IMG/VR virus record: IMGVR_UViG_3300007345_000327
Span: 1 to 21,872 of that record
Length of the DNA: 21,872 bases
Source of the DNA: a virus
Strand: one strand, 5' to 3'
The notes under the pieces are model-generated. The model was not told where the DNA came from. It did not search any database and saw only the letters and a list, made by a program, of their open reading frames with translations. Made by a program: the position numbers and the translations under genes. Positions 14,349-21,863 of the stretch are shown piece after piece (within the stretch, counting starts at the first letter, position 1; each line of letters begins with the position of its first letter).

Positions 14349-16735
14349 TGGCTGATTTCGAGAAGATCGACAGAAACCTGAAACGCATGTTCCAGGCTAA
14401 GGCGCCTGATGAGCATGTGTCAGCCTATCTTGCTTCGGAAGGGGTTACGGCCGAGCAGGTGTCGCAATGGAAGCAGCAACCTAAAACGGCATATGAGGAA
14501 TATGTAAAGCCGGTTGTTGATAGCGCTGCGGGAATGGCGCAAAGCGCCTATACGGCAGTGGCCGGCAAGCATGATCCAAAATTCAAGGGCTTGCCAAGCA
14601 TCGAGGATGCATCAGGCATAATCGATCCTTACGCAGAAATGTCAGGGGCCAATGATGCCGGATATGGTGATATCTATCAGAAGTCTCTCGGCGACAGGTT
14701 TATGCGCCGCTTCAAGGATGCCAACGGCTATGAAATCATTGAGTTTCGCGGCCAAGATGGCAAGCCACAGCAAGCCTATGTTAATCAACCCGGTCTCGAT
14801 AGCAAGGATGTAAACCGGGCGATCGGATCGGCGCTGCCTTACATGGCAACGGCGTATGGTGTCGGTAAGGTGGCCGGCGGCCTTGGCACGGTGGGCAACA
14901 TGGTTGCGCAAGGCGTTGGCGCAGCCGGCACGAGCGTTGCGCAGGATATCGCGGCCCAAAGTCTTGGTTCCAAACAGCCGCTTGATACGACCCGCGCGGC
15001 GGTGTCCGGCGCGCTCGGTGCGGGTGGCGAATTGCTCGGCCGTGTGGCCGGTCCGTTCATCCGCCGAATGATTGGCGATCGTTCTCTGGTCACGCCGGAT
15101 GGAAAGCTGACGCCACGCGGGAAAGCGTTGCTCGAAAAGAACGGCATCGATCCAAATTTGGTCGATACCGAGCTGGCCAAGGAATTTAAGCGGCAAGCCA
15201 CAAACGCGCTAGACCCGGCGGAAGCTCTGGTTAAATCGCAGACCGATCGGTTCGGCATCCCGACAACCAAGGGGCAGCGCACGAACGATCCGCAGATGCT
15301 CTTGATTGAAAAGGACATTCGCGCTGGTACGCTTGGCCCGCAGGCGAAAGAGAGCCTGCGCAATCTGGATGATGCGCAGAAAGCCGCGATTGACCGGGCC
15401 GCAAGAGGCGAAGCCGGCGGCGATGCTGGAGCCAACGTGATCGCGCCGAGACTTGCGCCGAGGCGCGGCGTGCAAGATCAGGGCGGTGACGTTCTCGGGG
15501 CTGGCGTCAAGCAAGGTTTCGACGCGGCCAAGAGCCGGATTAGTGCGATTGAGAATGAAGCGTGGAAAAAGGCGGAAAATATTGCGCCGCGATCGGGCGC
15601 ATTAGATACATTACCCGACTTCGTGCGGAAGGCGTTAGGGCCTCGGCGTGTCGATATTCCGCCACCGGGTTCATCGCAGCCATCAGAGACGCCGGCCGCG
15701 CTCTCTATGGCGCGTGAGTTGGACGCTTACATAAAGGGGCGTGCTGGTATTAACCCGGAAGCTCCAGAGATACTTGGTCAACAGTCTATTCGTTATATCG
15801 ACGAAATGCGCAAACGGCTTATGTCCATGAAGGATGGCGCGAAAACCTCTACAGACGCGGGGGCCGCCAAGGCGATATACCAGGCATTCGACGACTGGAT
15901 GGTTGACGCGGCCGAAAAAAATCTTCTGACAGGATCGCCGGGCGCTGCTCAAGCGGTCCTTAATGCCAGGCGCACGACGGCTGAACTTAGGAGCATTTTG
16001 CAGCCGCGATTGAACGGCAAGAAAACACCAGCAGCCCGCATACTTGAAAAGGTTGGTGATGCGCAGACGGGCGAGGAGGCATTAAAGGCACTGCTTGGCG
16101 CAGCCGGCCCCAAGGCATCGCTTCCGGCCGGGGCGGTCGATGCCGTGAAACGGTACAAGGCAGCAGCCACGCAGCTCGGCGGAAAAGCAGGCAAAGATGC
16201 ATGGAACGATGTTCGTTTGGCCCATTGGCTGAAACTGGTGGTTGGCAAAAACGGTCAAATGCTGCCAAATCAAACGCTGATCACATCGGTTGAAACGGCC
16301 TTTGCCAATCAACGCAGCTTGATGAATGTGCTTTATAGTAAAAATGAGCAGACATTGATGCGCCAACTCGCGCAGGCACTCAAAAGCGCAACGCCGAAAG
16401 ACCCGAACCCGCCCGGATCTGGGACGGCGGTGCGCAGTCTGTTCCCGCAAATGGTGCAAGATACATTGAAAGCACAACAGCAGCGCTACACGTTCGGATC
16501 AAAGGGCCAACGCCACAAAGTATTGATTGCCAGGATATACCGGGCGCTGGCCAAGGTGGTGCCGCCAATGCTGGAGAAGAATTTCGGCGGCGCAACCGCG
16601 TCGAAAGTCACGACGCAGGCGTTGACGCCAAAAGCACCAAGTCTTGCGGGCTACGCTTCCGCGTTCTCTCCAGCCGCAACGACAGATCGGACAGCGGACT
16701 TTGCCGCGCCTCCGAATTCCCTCACGAGACGGTGA
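14345..16735 (+). CDS. Large DNA ejection / internal virion protein, P22 gp16 position
   Basis: A 796-residue protein, third in the ejection set (P22 gp16 is 609). Residues 158-208 and 213-238 are Gly/Ala-rich, weakly hydrophobic stretches (GSALPYMATAYGVGKVAGGL) that could enter a membrane during ejection; the rest is helical and Lys/Ala-rich. No transglycosylase Glu-Ser motif or other lysozyme signature was found by eye. The start is ATG 14345, overlapping the upstream stop as ATGA, with a second ATG at 14348. The 3' end overlaps the reverse membrane gene tail to tail by 14 bases. Function inferred from position and size. Confidence 0.7.
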   Translation: MMADFEKIDRNLKRMFQAKAPDEHVSAYLASEGVTAEQVSQWKQQPKTAYEEYVKPVVDSAAGMAQSAYTAVAGKHDPKFKGLPSIEDASGIIDPYAEMSGANDAGYGDIYQKSLGDRFMRRFKDANGYEIIEFRGQDGKPQQAYVNQPGLDSKDVNRAIGSALPYMATAYGVGKVAGGLGTVGNMVAQGVGAAGTSVAQDIAAQSLGSKQPLDTTRAAVSGALGAGGELLGRVAGPFIRRMIGDRSLVTPDGKLTPRGKALLEKNGIDPNLVDTELAKEFKRQATNALDPAEALVKSQTDRFGIPTTKGQRTNDPQMLLIEKDIRAGTLGPQAKESLRNLDDAQKAAIDRAARGEAGGDAGANVIAPRLAPRRGVQDQGGDVLGAGVKQGFDAAKSRISAIENEAWKKAENIAPRSGALDTLPDFVRKALGPRRVDIPPPGSSQPSETPAALSMARELDAYIKGRAGINPEAPEILGQQSIRYIDEMRKRLMSMKDGAKTSTDAGAAKAIYQAFDDWMVDAAEKNLLTGSPGAAQAVLNARRTTAELRSILQPRLNGKKTPAARILEKVGDAQTGEEALKALLGAAGPKASLPAGAVDAVKRYKAAATQLGGKAGKDAWNDVRLAHWLKLVVGKNGQMLPNQTLITSVETAFANQRSLMNVLYSKNEQTLMRQLAQALKSATPKDPNPPGSGTAVRSLFPQMVQDTLKAQQQRYTFGSKGQRHKVLIARIYRALAKVVPPMLEKNFGGATASKVTTQALTPKAPSLAGYASAFSPAATTDRTADFAAPPNSLTRR

Positions 16736-17045
16736 TGGCTGCCAAAATAGCAATCAACCCACTGGCAACCAATGGCGAAAGACAATAGAGGTTGCTCCAT
16801 TCGTCTTGTTGTATGTTGTGCCATGTGTGTCGGAGTTCTATGACCTTATGAACAGCCATGCCGGGAACGAGAACAATCTGCCAGCATAGCGCGTATTTGG
16901 CCCATTCTGGTTGCCTGTAGAGAAGTGCAAGCAAGGCCGCCGCAGTTGTTAGTCCCCATAGCATCAGAACCAACAAAGCACAGTTGATCGCCTTGCGGCG
17001 GAATGCTTTGGGTTTGTGCAAGTCGATGGCGTTTGCGTTTGTCAT
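16722..17045 (-). CDS. Reverse-strand three-helix membrane protein, sieA-like position
   Basis: A 107-residue inner-membrane protein on the minus strand, the only likely gene so oriented. The ATG is at 17045-17043 with a good SD (GAGG, 8 bases before it, read from 17057-17054). The frame is also open to a Met at 17087, but that would reach within 3 bases of the next gene's start and bypass the SD. Three helices are visible at about residues 19-42 (INCALLVLMLWGLTTAAALL), 50-68 and 86-106, with a basic N-terminus. By hand count 16741-17040 has 151 G/C in 300 bases (50%) against 64% for 14761-15060, suggesting separate origin. Not recognised; a superinfection-exclusion or other host-altering (moron) role is inferred from place and orientation. 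Confidence 0.72.
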   Translation of the reverse strand: MTNANAIDLHKPKAFRRKAINCALLVLMLWGLTTAAALLALLYRQPEWAKYALCWQIVLVPGMAVHKVIELRHTWHNIQQDEWSNLYCLSPLVASGLIAILAAITVS

Positions 17046-17089
17046 AAATTCAGCCTCGTCCGCTTGTAGCGGCAATATGAGGAGCAAAT
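17046..17089. promoter_or_regulatory. Divergent 44-bp intergenic region
   Basis: This is the only divergent start pair in the window: the reverse membrane gene leaves leftward at 17045 and the tail fibre gene leaves rightward at 17090 (SD GAGGAG, 17079-17084). It holds a short perfect hairpin at 17060-17072 (ccgct-tgt-agcgg). The reverse gene must have its own promoter at or just beyond this region, possibly inside the start of the fibre gene. I could not point to convincing -35/-10 boxes. Confidence 0.4.
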
Positions 17090-18493
17090 ATGCCCGATAG
17101 CAGACTCATCTTCAAGCCCGGCTTTCGCGTCACCGACGAGAACGGAACGCCGCAGAGCGGGGCAACGCTGGAGTTCTACGACGCGGGCACATCCAACACC
17201 CGCGCGGTCTACACAGACAGTAGCCTAAGCACATCAGCAGGCTCAACCGTCACGTGTGATGCGGGCGGCTATCCAACCGTCTCTGATGTCAAGGCTTTGC
17301 TCTACACCGGCACAACGGCTTATAAGATCATCGCCAAGAAGTCGGACGCCACCACACTGTGGTCTCACGATAACATCCTCGGCGCGCTCGACACTTCGAC
17401 TTTTTTAACCGGCAATGTCACGGCGGAAGCGCCGATTGTTGCAACGTCCAGCGATTCAACTCTCACGACAGCCGACAAGGGTAAGCTCTACAACGTCGAT
17501 TGTTCCGGCGCGACGGTGACGATTACACTGCTATCTGCGGTTACGGCAACGGATGGTTTCCCGATCGGTATCCGGCACAATGGCACGGCAAACCAGGTTG
17601 TCATTCGCACGGTTTCGAGCCAGACCATCAAAAGCGCGTACAGCAGCACACATTTTGCGCTGCGATCGTTTGGTGAAGTTGTGTGGATCACATCGGACGG
17701 TGCCGGCTGGAACGTTTCAAGCTATGTGCCGCCGTTTCTCACGCGCGACATATCAATCTTTCGGGTCACTGACCGGCGCACCTCGCCGCCAACTTCGCCC
17801 GTGGTTGGTGAGCGCTACATTGTTGTCGGAACGCCAACCGGCGCATGGTCATCTTATGCAGAACATGACGTGCTCGAATATGATGGGCTTTCGAGCTACA
17901 TCCAATACACTCCGACTGCTGACTGCGGATGGATTGCCTACGTCATCGATGAAGATATCAATGTGCAGTTCCAGGCAAGTGCTTGGACGAACATCGACAC
18001 CGATGATAATGATTATTTAGTCATTTCAGAAGTGGTTGCGTCCGCAGCATCAGAGGTTGAGTTTACCGGCCTTAGCACCGACTATGAAAGCTACAAGATT
18101 TTTGCGAACAACTTCACGCCATCAACTGACAACGTATCATTGGAGGTGGAGTTCTCAAGCGATGGCGGCGGAAGCTATATCACAGCAGATTACGGTTATA
18201 CATATCAGACACTAGCTTCTAGCGGTCAATCTGCAAGCGCATCGCAAATCAACATTGCAGATGGCGTGTATGATAACACGCCAAGCAGTTTTGAATTAAC
18301 GCTGATTGATCCTACAACGGCAGCACCAACAACACTGTTCGGTGTAGGCTCAATACGTCGGGCTTCGTATAACGAAGCGATACCGTTTTCTGGAATACTG
18401 ACTACCTCAACGGCGATTGACGCCATGCGGTTCACTCTGAGTTCTGGCACGATCACTGGCACATTCACGATCTACGGCATCAAGGGGGCGTGA
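17090..18493 (+). CDS. Tail fibre / host receptor-binding protein
   Basis: A 467-residue three-part fibre. Residues 1-100 resemble a particle-binding N-terminus of the 'F-x-x-G-x-x-x-x-G-x-x-x-Y-x-x-G-T ... YTDS' type (SGATLEFYDAGTSNTRAVYT). Residues about 225-302 match the DUF2793 pattern (SPPTSPVVGERYIVVGTPTG, W, then CGWIAYVIDED ... W). Residues 320-467 form a beta-rich tip (TDYESYKIFANNFTPSTDN, LEVEFSSDGG) that I recall at the C-terminus of many alphaproteobacterial phage fibres. SD GAGGAG at 17079-17084. It occupies the P22 tailspike position after the ejection genes. No depolymerase or intramolecular-chaperone motif is evident. Confidence 0.82.
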   Translation: MPDSRLIFKPGFRVTDENGTPQSGATLEFYDAGTSNTRAVYTDSSLSTSAGSTVTCDAGGYPTVSDVKALLYTGTTAYKIIAKKSDATTLWSHDNILGALDTSTFLTGNVTAEAPIVATSSDSTLTTADKGKLYNVDCSGATVTITLLSAVTATDGFPIGIRHNGTANQVVIRTVSSQTIKSAYSSTHFALRSFGEVVWITSDGAGWNVSSYVPPFLTRDISIFRVTDRRTSPPTSPVVGERYIVVGTPTGAWSSYAEHDVLEYDGLSSYIQYTPTADCGWIAYVIDEDINVQFQASAWTNIDTDDNDYLVISEVVASAASEVEFTGLSTDYESYKIFANNFTPSTDNVSLEVEFSSDGGGSYITADYGYTYQTLASSGQSASASQINIADGVYDNTPSSFELTLIDPTTAAPTTLFGVGSIRRASYNEAIPFSGILTTSTAIDAMRFTLSSGTITGTFTIYGIKGA

Positions 18494-19044
18494 TGCATAC
18501 CAAGGTTGTAATCGACCTAAAAACACGCACTGTCAAAACGGTGCGCATGTACCCGGTTCTTGATGGTGGTGATACCGTTGTTGATATGGTGCCCGATCCT
18601 GATCAAGTGCTGCCCGCCGGCCGAAAAATGGGAAGTCCTGATCATGCCAGCGTGAAAATTGGGGATCACTGGGATGGGGCGCGGTATGTCCGTCAAGCCA
18701 CAAGGGAACAAATCAATCGCGAGCGAGACAGGCGATTAGATGGTGGCGTGGTGCATGGTGGTGTAGAGTTCCAATCAGACGAAGCGAGCCGGGCAGCGAT
18801 AGCCAAGAAGACGACGCTTGCACTTGGTTTGATGGCGGTCGGAAAGCAGGGCGACACATTCACTTGGATTTCTGCAAACAACAGCCAGATCACAATGACA
18901 GCAACGGAATTTTATGATTTCGGCGATGCCGTCGATACATACGAAGAGAACATCCGATTTGTAGCGCGTAAGCTCAAAGACTCAAGCCCGATTCCGGGGG
19001 ATTACGCCGATGATAAATACTGGCCGAGCCGAACGCTCGACTAA
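18493..19044 (+). CDS. DUF4376-like fibre-associated protein
   Basis: A 183-residue protein after the fibre gene. Residues about 70-170 follow the DUF4376 pattern: EQINRERDRRLDGGVVHGGV, then FQSDEASRAAIAKKTTLALG, TWISANNSQITMTATEFYDF and a closing ENIRFVARKLKD helix. The N-terminus is a short beta region. Such proteins lie next to phage fibre genes and may help fibre assembly. Start: ATG 18493 in TGATG, with GGGGG at 18484-18488; GTG 18490 is in frame one codon before. Confidence 0.75.
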   Translation: MHTKVVIDLKTRTVKTVRMYPVLDGGDTVVDMVPDPDQVLPAGRKMGSPDHASVKIGDHWDGARYVRQATREQINRERDRRLDGGVVHGGVEFQSDEASRAAIAKKTTLALGLMAVGKQGDTFTWISANNSQITMTATEFYDFGDAVDTYEENIRFVARKLKDSSPIPGDYADDKYWPSRTLD

Positions 19045-19489
19045 GCAGGCAGGGGCTATAGCAGACGCATTCGCTGCGCGCGCAAGAGACGGTGTCAATG
19101 GCGTTTCCACAAGTCGTGAAGTTGTTGTCCGGGAAACGATCTCCCCGACGATCGAACAAGCCATTGTAGACCTGCAAACCCGCGTTACCGATTTGGAGAA
19201 CAGGCCGGAGCCGTTGATGCAGGTTGCTGCAAACGACGCAGTGGCGGTGCCAAAAGGCCTTGGTGATCTTCTGGAACGGGTTCTTTCCGTCGAAACCAAC
19301 ATGGTGAGCCAAGCAGACATCGACGAGCTTGCAAGCATCATCGGCGACATTGGCAACGCAGGCATGACGCATGCCGGTGTGCTTAGCAAACGTATCGACG
19401 CATTAGAGGCCCGTGTCTCAAATCTTCCATCGGATCTGCTGGCTGAAGTCGGGCGTGCACAAGCGGAACTGAGAGCGCGCCGGCCTTAA
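19010..19489 (+). CDS. Coiled-coil hypothetical protein
   Basis: A 159-residue soluble protein with an SD (GGGGG, 18996-19000) 9 bases before the ATG. The start lies 35 bases inside the previous gene, in another frame. Residues 45-65 (PTIEQAIVDLQTRVTDLENR) and 125-155 are heptad-rich coiled coils; the remainder is Ala/Val/Asp-rich. There is no membrane segment. It may be an oligomeric fibre or lysis-region accessory protein; no family recognised. Confidence 0.68.
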   Translation: MINTGRAERSTKQAGAIADAFAARARDGVNGVSTSREVVVRETISPTIEQAIVDLQTRVTDLENRPEPLMQVAANDAVAVPKGLGDLLERVLSVETNMVSQADIDELASIIGDIGNAGMTHAGVLSKRIDALEARVSNLPSDLLAEVGRAQAELRARRP

Positions 19490-19506
19490 CAGGCAAAGGA
19501 TAATTT

Positions 19507-20559
19507 ATGGCCAGATCGTCGATCAATGCGAGCCATCTGTCTCTGACAGCTATCGCATACATCATCGCTGGTTGCTCTGCGGTTCTGACGGGTATCTTTG
19601 GCTCGACGTTCGGCGGCGAAAGTTGGGTGCTGTCTGCGATATGTTTTCTGATGTTCTTCTGCATCTCATTGCTCTCGCCTCTTCTTTTCAACGCTCTTAC
19701 TAAATCAGTATTGCAGCAGAACTGGGGAAAGATCGCGGTTTTTTTCTTGTTCGGATTGTTTTTCTTCGCAACCGACGTGATTACGAATGCTGGCACGGTG
19801 GCTCTGTTCCGCAAGGCCGATCTTGTGCGCACGGATAACCAGAACGACAAGGCCAAGAACGCACGCAATGAAGTCTCGCGCATCGAGAAGGACATGGCGA
19901 CGATCAAGGCAACGGTCGCATGGAAAGGCGTCTACATTGGCGAAAGTGGCACGCGCTACCCGCTGACCGATCCAACCGCGTTCGATGAGCAAATCAGGTT
20001 GCAGGAAAAACTCGTGAGCCAAGAAGCGGCGCGGGTTGAGTGCGGCCCAAAATGCGAAGAACGCCAGCGCAAGTTGAAAGAGCTACTGGCGGCACGGGCA
20101 AACGCAGTTGAACGCACCGGCCTGCAGAACCAATATCGCACGCTTGATATTGAATTGAAAGAATCCAAAGCCGCAGCTGCGGAAACGCCGACGCAAGCCT
20201 CAGCCGCACTTGAGCACGCGCGCAATGTTGCGGCAGCCTTCACCTTGCAGATCGAGCCTGACAAGAAATCGCGGTTCTGGGCGAACTACGGCCTCAGTGC
20301 CTGGGGTGGGATTGCAACGTCATTGGCGTCGATCGCTGCCGCCATTTTGCTTGCTGCATCGACAGTAGGCGGCTGGCGTCGTCATCAAGAATACGAACCG
20401 GCGCCAGAAGCTCGCAATCCGTACCTGGAAGACATGCGGCCAGAGGTTGCTGGCGGAAACTTGTCTCATACGTTTGTATTGCAGGAGGGTGATGGTCTGG
20501 AGGCCGTGCGTATAGCTCTACGGCGATTGGCTGAGCGCAATCAAAAGGTCTCAGCATGA
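19507..20559 (+). CDS. Four-helix membrane protein with long coiled coil
   Basis: A 350-residue protein with a good SD (AAAGGA, 19495-19500). Membrane helices are visible at about residues 12-33, 40-63, 75-98 and 265-287; residues 105-240 between helices 3 and 4 are charged coiled coil with a Cys pair (ECGPKCEE, C179/C183). The soluble C-terminus (290-350) is probably on the same side as the N-terminus. The layout (three helices, coiled coil, one helix) loosely recalls DUF4407-type proteins, but I am not sure of that. Standing directly before the amidase and coupled to it by ATGA, it could be a holin-like or lysis-control protein, though it is unusually large for a holin. Confidence 0.72.
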   Translation: MARSSINASHLSLTAIAYIIAGCSAVLTGIFGSTFGGESWVLSAICFLMFFCISLLSPLLFNALTKSVLQQNWGKIAVFFLFGLFFFATDVITNAGTVALFRKADLVRTDNQNDKAKNARNEVSRIEKDMATIKATVAWKGVYIGESGTRYPLTDPTAFDEQIRLQEKLVSQEAARVECGPKCEERQRKLKELLAARANAVERTGLQNQYRTLDIELKESKAAAAETPTQASAALEHARNVAAAFTLQIEPDKKSRFWANYGLSAWGGIATSLASIAAAILLAASTVGGWRRHQEYEPAPEARNPYLEDMRPEVAGGNLSHTFVLQEGDGLEAVRIALRRLAERNQKVSA

Positions 20560-21461
20560 AGATCATTGATCACAAGTTAGGCGGCGCCCGCTACGATCAA
20601 ACCGCACACATTGGCGATGTCATCGCCCCGACGCTGATTGTCGTGCACGGCACCGGCACGCGGATTGATAAGGGCTCGGCTGTTGACTACTGCAAAAAGA
20701 ACGCGCGCAAGGTCGCATATCACATCATCATTGAGAGAGACGGCGAGGTTGTGCAATTGGCGCCGCTCAATCGCCGTGTGAACCATGCCGGCCGGTCAAG
20801 CTGGAAGGGCCGCCAGTGGTGCAACAGTTTCTCGATCTCGATCGGGCTTGTTGATCCAGGCAAATTGAAGGGCACGCCAAATAAGGCGATGGCGTTTTAT
20901 CGCGAGTGGTTTACCGAGTTCGACGGATTGCAGGCCAAAGACACGCCACACCATGGCCGGGGCCACATCTGGCTACCCTACACGCCAGAACAGCACGCCG
21001 CGATCAATGAGGTTGTGGCGGCGATAAAGGCCGCATATCCCGGCATTGACATTGCAGGCCACTACCAAATCTCGCCAGGCCGCAAGATCGATCCAACGCC
21101 ATTGATTGACATTGCAGCGCTGGGCGGCACGGCACCGACGCTCGATGAAGGCATGGCGGTTGCGGTTGAATCCACACACAAGACGCTGGCCAAGAAATCA
21201 CGGGAATACAAATCGACCAATATCCTTGGCAGCTTGATGGCGGGGGGCGCGGTTAGCACGTCCGTTTTGGAGGCGGTCAGCATTTCGAACATCCAAGCCA
21301 CAAAAACCTATCTGGACGTGTTTACGGGCTTCGTCAAGGCATACAGCGCACCTGTCGTGATTGGCGCGTGCGTGTTCGGCTGGCTGGTCTGCGAAGCCAT
21401 TAAACATTGGAAGCGTGAGAGCTATGAGGCCGGCAACTATGTGCCGTCAGGTGATACATGA
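20556..21461 (+). CDS. N-acetylmuramoyl-L-alanine amidase endolysin with C-terminal membrane segment
   Basis: A 301-residue lysin that should cut the amide bond between MurNAc and the peptide stem. Residues 1-182 fit the Amidase_2/T7 lysozyme-type fold: H31 in LIVVHGTGT (first zinc ligand), Y55-H56 in VAYHIIIERDGEV, H77 in VNHAG, an ISIGLV strand, and GHYQISPGRKIDP giving H169 and D179 as the other ligands. After residue 205 comes a linker, then hydrophobic segments at about 222-245 (amphipathic) and 262-284 (SAPVVIGACVFGWLVCEAI, transmembrane). No N-terminal signal peptide is seen. SD AAAAGG at 20543-20548. The C-terminal membrane helix is an unusual addition that may anchor the enzyme or act in release. 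Confidence 0.88.
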   Translation: MKIIDHKLGGARYDQTAHIGDVIAPTLIVVHGTGTRIDKGSAVDYCKKNARKVAYHIIIERDGEVVQLAPLNRRVNHAGRSSWKGRQWCNSFSISIGLVDPGKLKGTPNKAMAFYREWFTEFDGLQAKDTPHHGRGHIWLPYTPEQHAAINEVVAAIKAAYPGIDIAGHYQISPGRKIDPTPLIDIAALGGTAPTLDEGMAVAVESTHKTLAKKSREYKSTNILGSLMAGGAVSTSVLEAVSISNIQATKTYLDVFTGFVKAYSAPVVIGACVFGWLVCEAIKHWKRESYEAGNYVPSGDT

Positions 21462-21718
21462 TCTGGGCACTATTCAGGGCCGTAACGGGCTCATTCATGG
21501 GGCGTATGGTGGCTGTCGGTCTAGCTGCCCTTGCTGCGCTCGGCATTAACAATGTCTACCAGCGTTCGATAGGCGGAAAGCAAGCCATCGCAAAGGTCAT
21601 TAAAAAATCGAACGAGGTTGCAAAAGCACGCAATGAGAAGGTCCGCAAAATTCGCCGCAATATCAGCCCTAGCACTGCTTGGAAGCGGCTGCGCACAGAA
21701 TATGCCAACACTGATTGA
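21458..21718 (+). CDS. Inner-membrane spanin-like protein (Rz-type)
   Basis: An 86-residue protein coupled to the amidase by ATGA. One N-terminal membrane helix at about residues 16-34 (MVAVGLAALAALGINNVYQR) is followed by a strongly basic, helical periplasmic part (residues 40-80). This is the layout of an i-spanin, though shorter than lambda Rz (153 residues). Together with the overlapping lipoprotein gene it would join inner and outer membranes at lysis. Alternatively a small pinholin-type membrane protein; the gene overlap argues for a spanin. Confidence 0.68.
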   Translation: MIWALFRAVTGSFMGRMVAVGLAALAALGINNVYQRSIGGKQAIAKVIKKSNEVAKARNEKVRKIRRNISPSTAWKRLRTEYANTD

Positions 21719-21863
21719 GACGGCGAAGCTGTGCGAAGCATGGACGGTGTACAAGCCACGGAAGGGTGACCTGTTGAGTGCAAAATCAGCGGCGCAATTA
21801 CTCGCCAATAACGAGGCGCGCATTGTGTATGGCTGCAAGCGTTTGGAGAACGAGGCGGCATGA
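21633..21863 (+). CDS. Outer-membrane lipoprotein, o-spanin-like (Rz1-type)
   Basis: A 76-residue protein in the +1 frame relative to the i-spanin gene, starting inside it and running 145 bases past its end. The signal peptide MRRSAKFAAISALALLGSGC ends in a lipobox-like Leu-Gly-Ser-Gly-Cys (Cys20 would be lipidated; Gly at -3 is atypical). The mature part has two further Cys and the pattern W-x-V-Y-K-P-R-K-x-D-x-L-S-x-x-x-A-x-x-L-L-A-N-N, which I recall from small proteins downstream of phage lysis genes. TTG 21618 is also in frame but ATG 21633 gives the better signal peptide. The stop overlaps a further start as ATGA. Confidence 0.68.
   Translation: MRRSAKFAAISALALLGSGCAQNMPTLIETAKLCEAWTVYKPRKGDLLSAKSAAQLLANNEARIVYGCKRLENEAA

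Noticed and set aside
14839-15435. 198-residue minus-strand frame inside the large ejection gene
   Set aside because: Ala/Pro/Ser-rich shadow of a coding region with strong third-position G+C.
16644-16889. 81-residue plus-strand frame across the end of the ejection gene
   Set aside because: It overlaps both the ejection gene end and the reverse membrane gene; no SD, and the minus strand gives three coherent membrane helices with an SD.
17060-17072. Hairpin ccgct-tgt-agcgg considered as a terminator
   Set aside because: The stem is only 5 bp and no T-run follows on either strand; kept only as a minor note in the intergenic entry.
17046-17087. Longer N-terminus for the reverse membrane gene from Met 17087
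   Set aside because: It would consume the whole intergenic space up to 3 bases from the fibre start and ignore the good SD in front of 17045.
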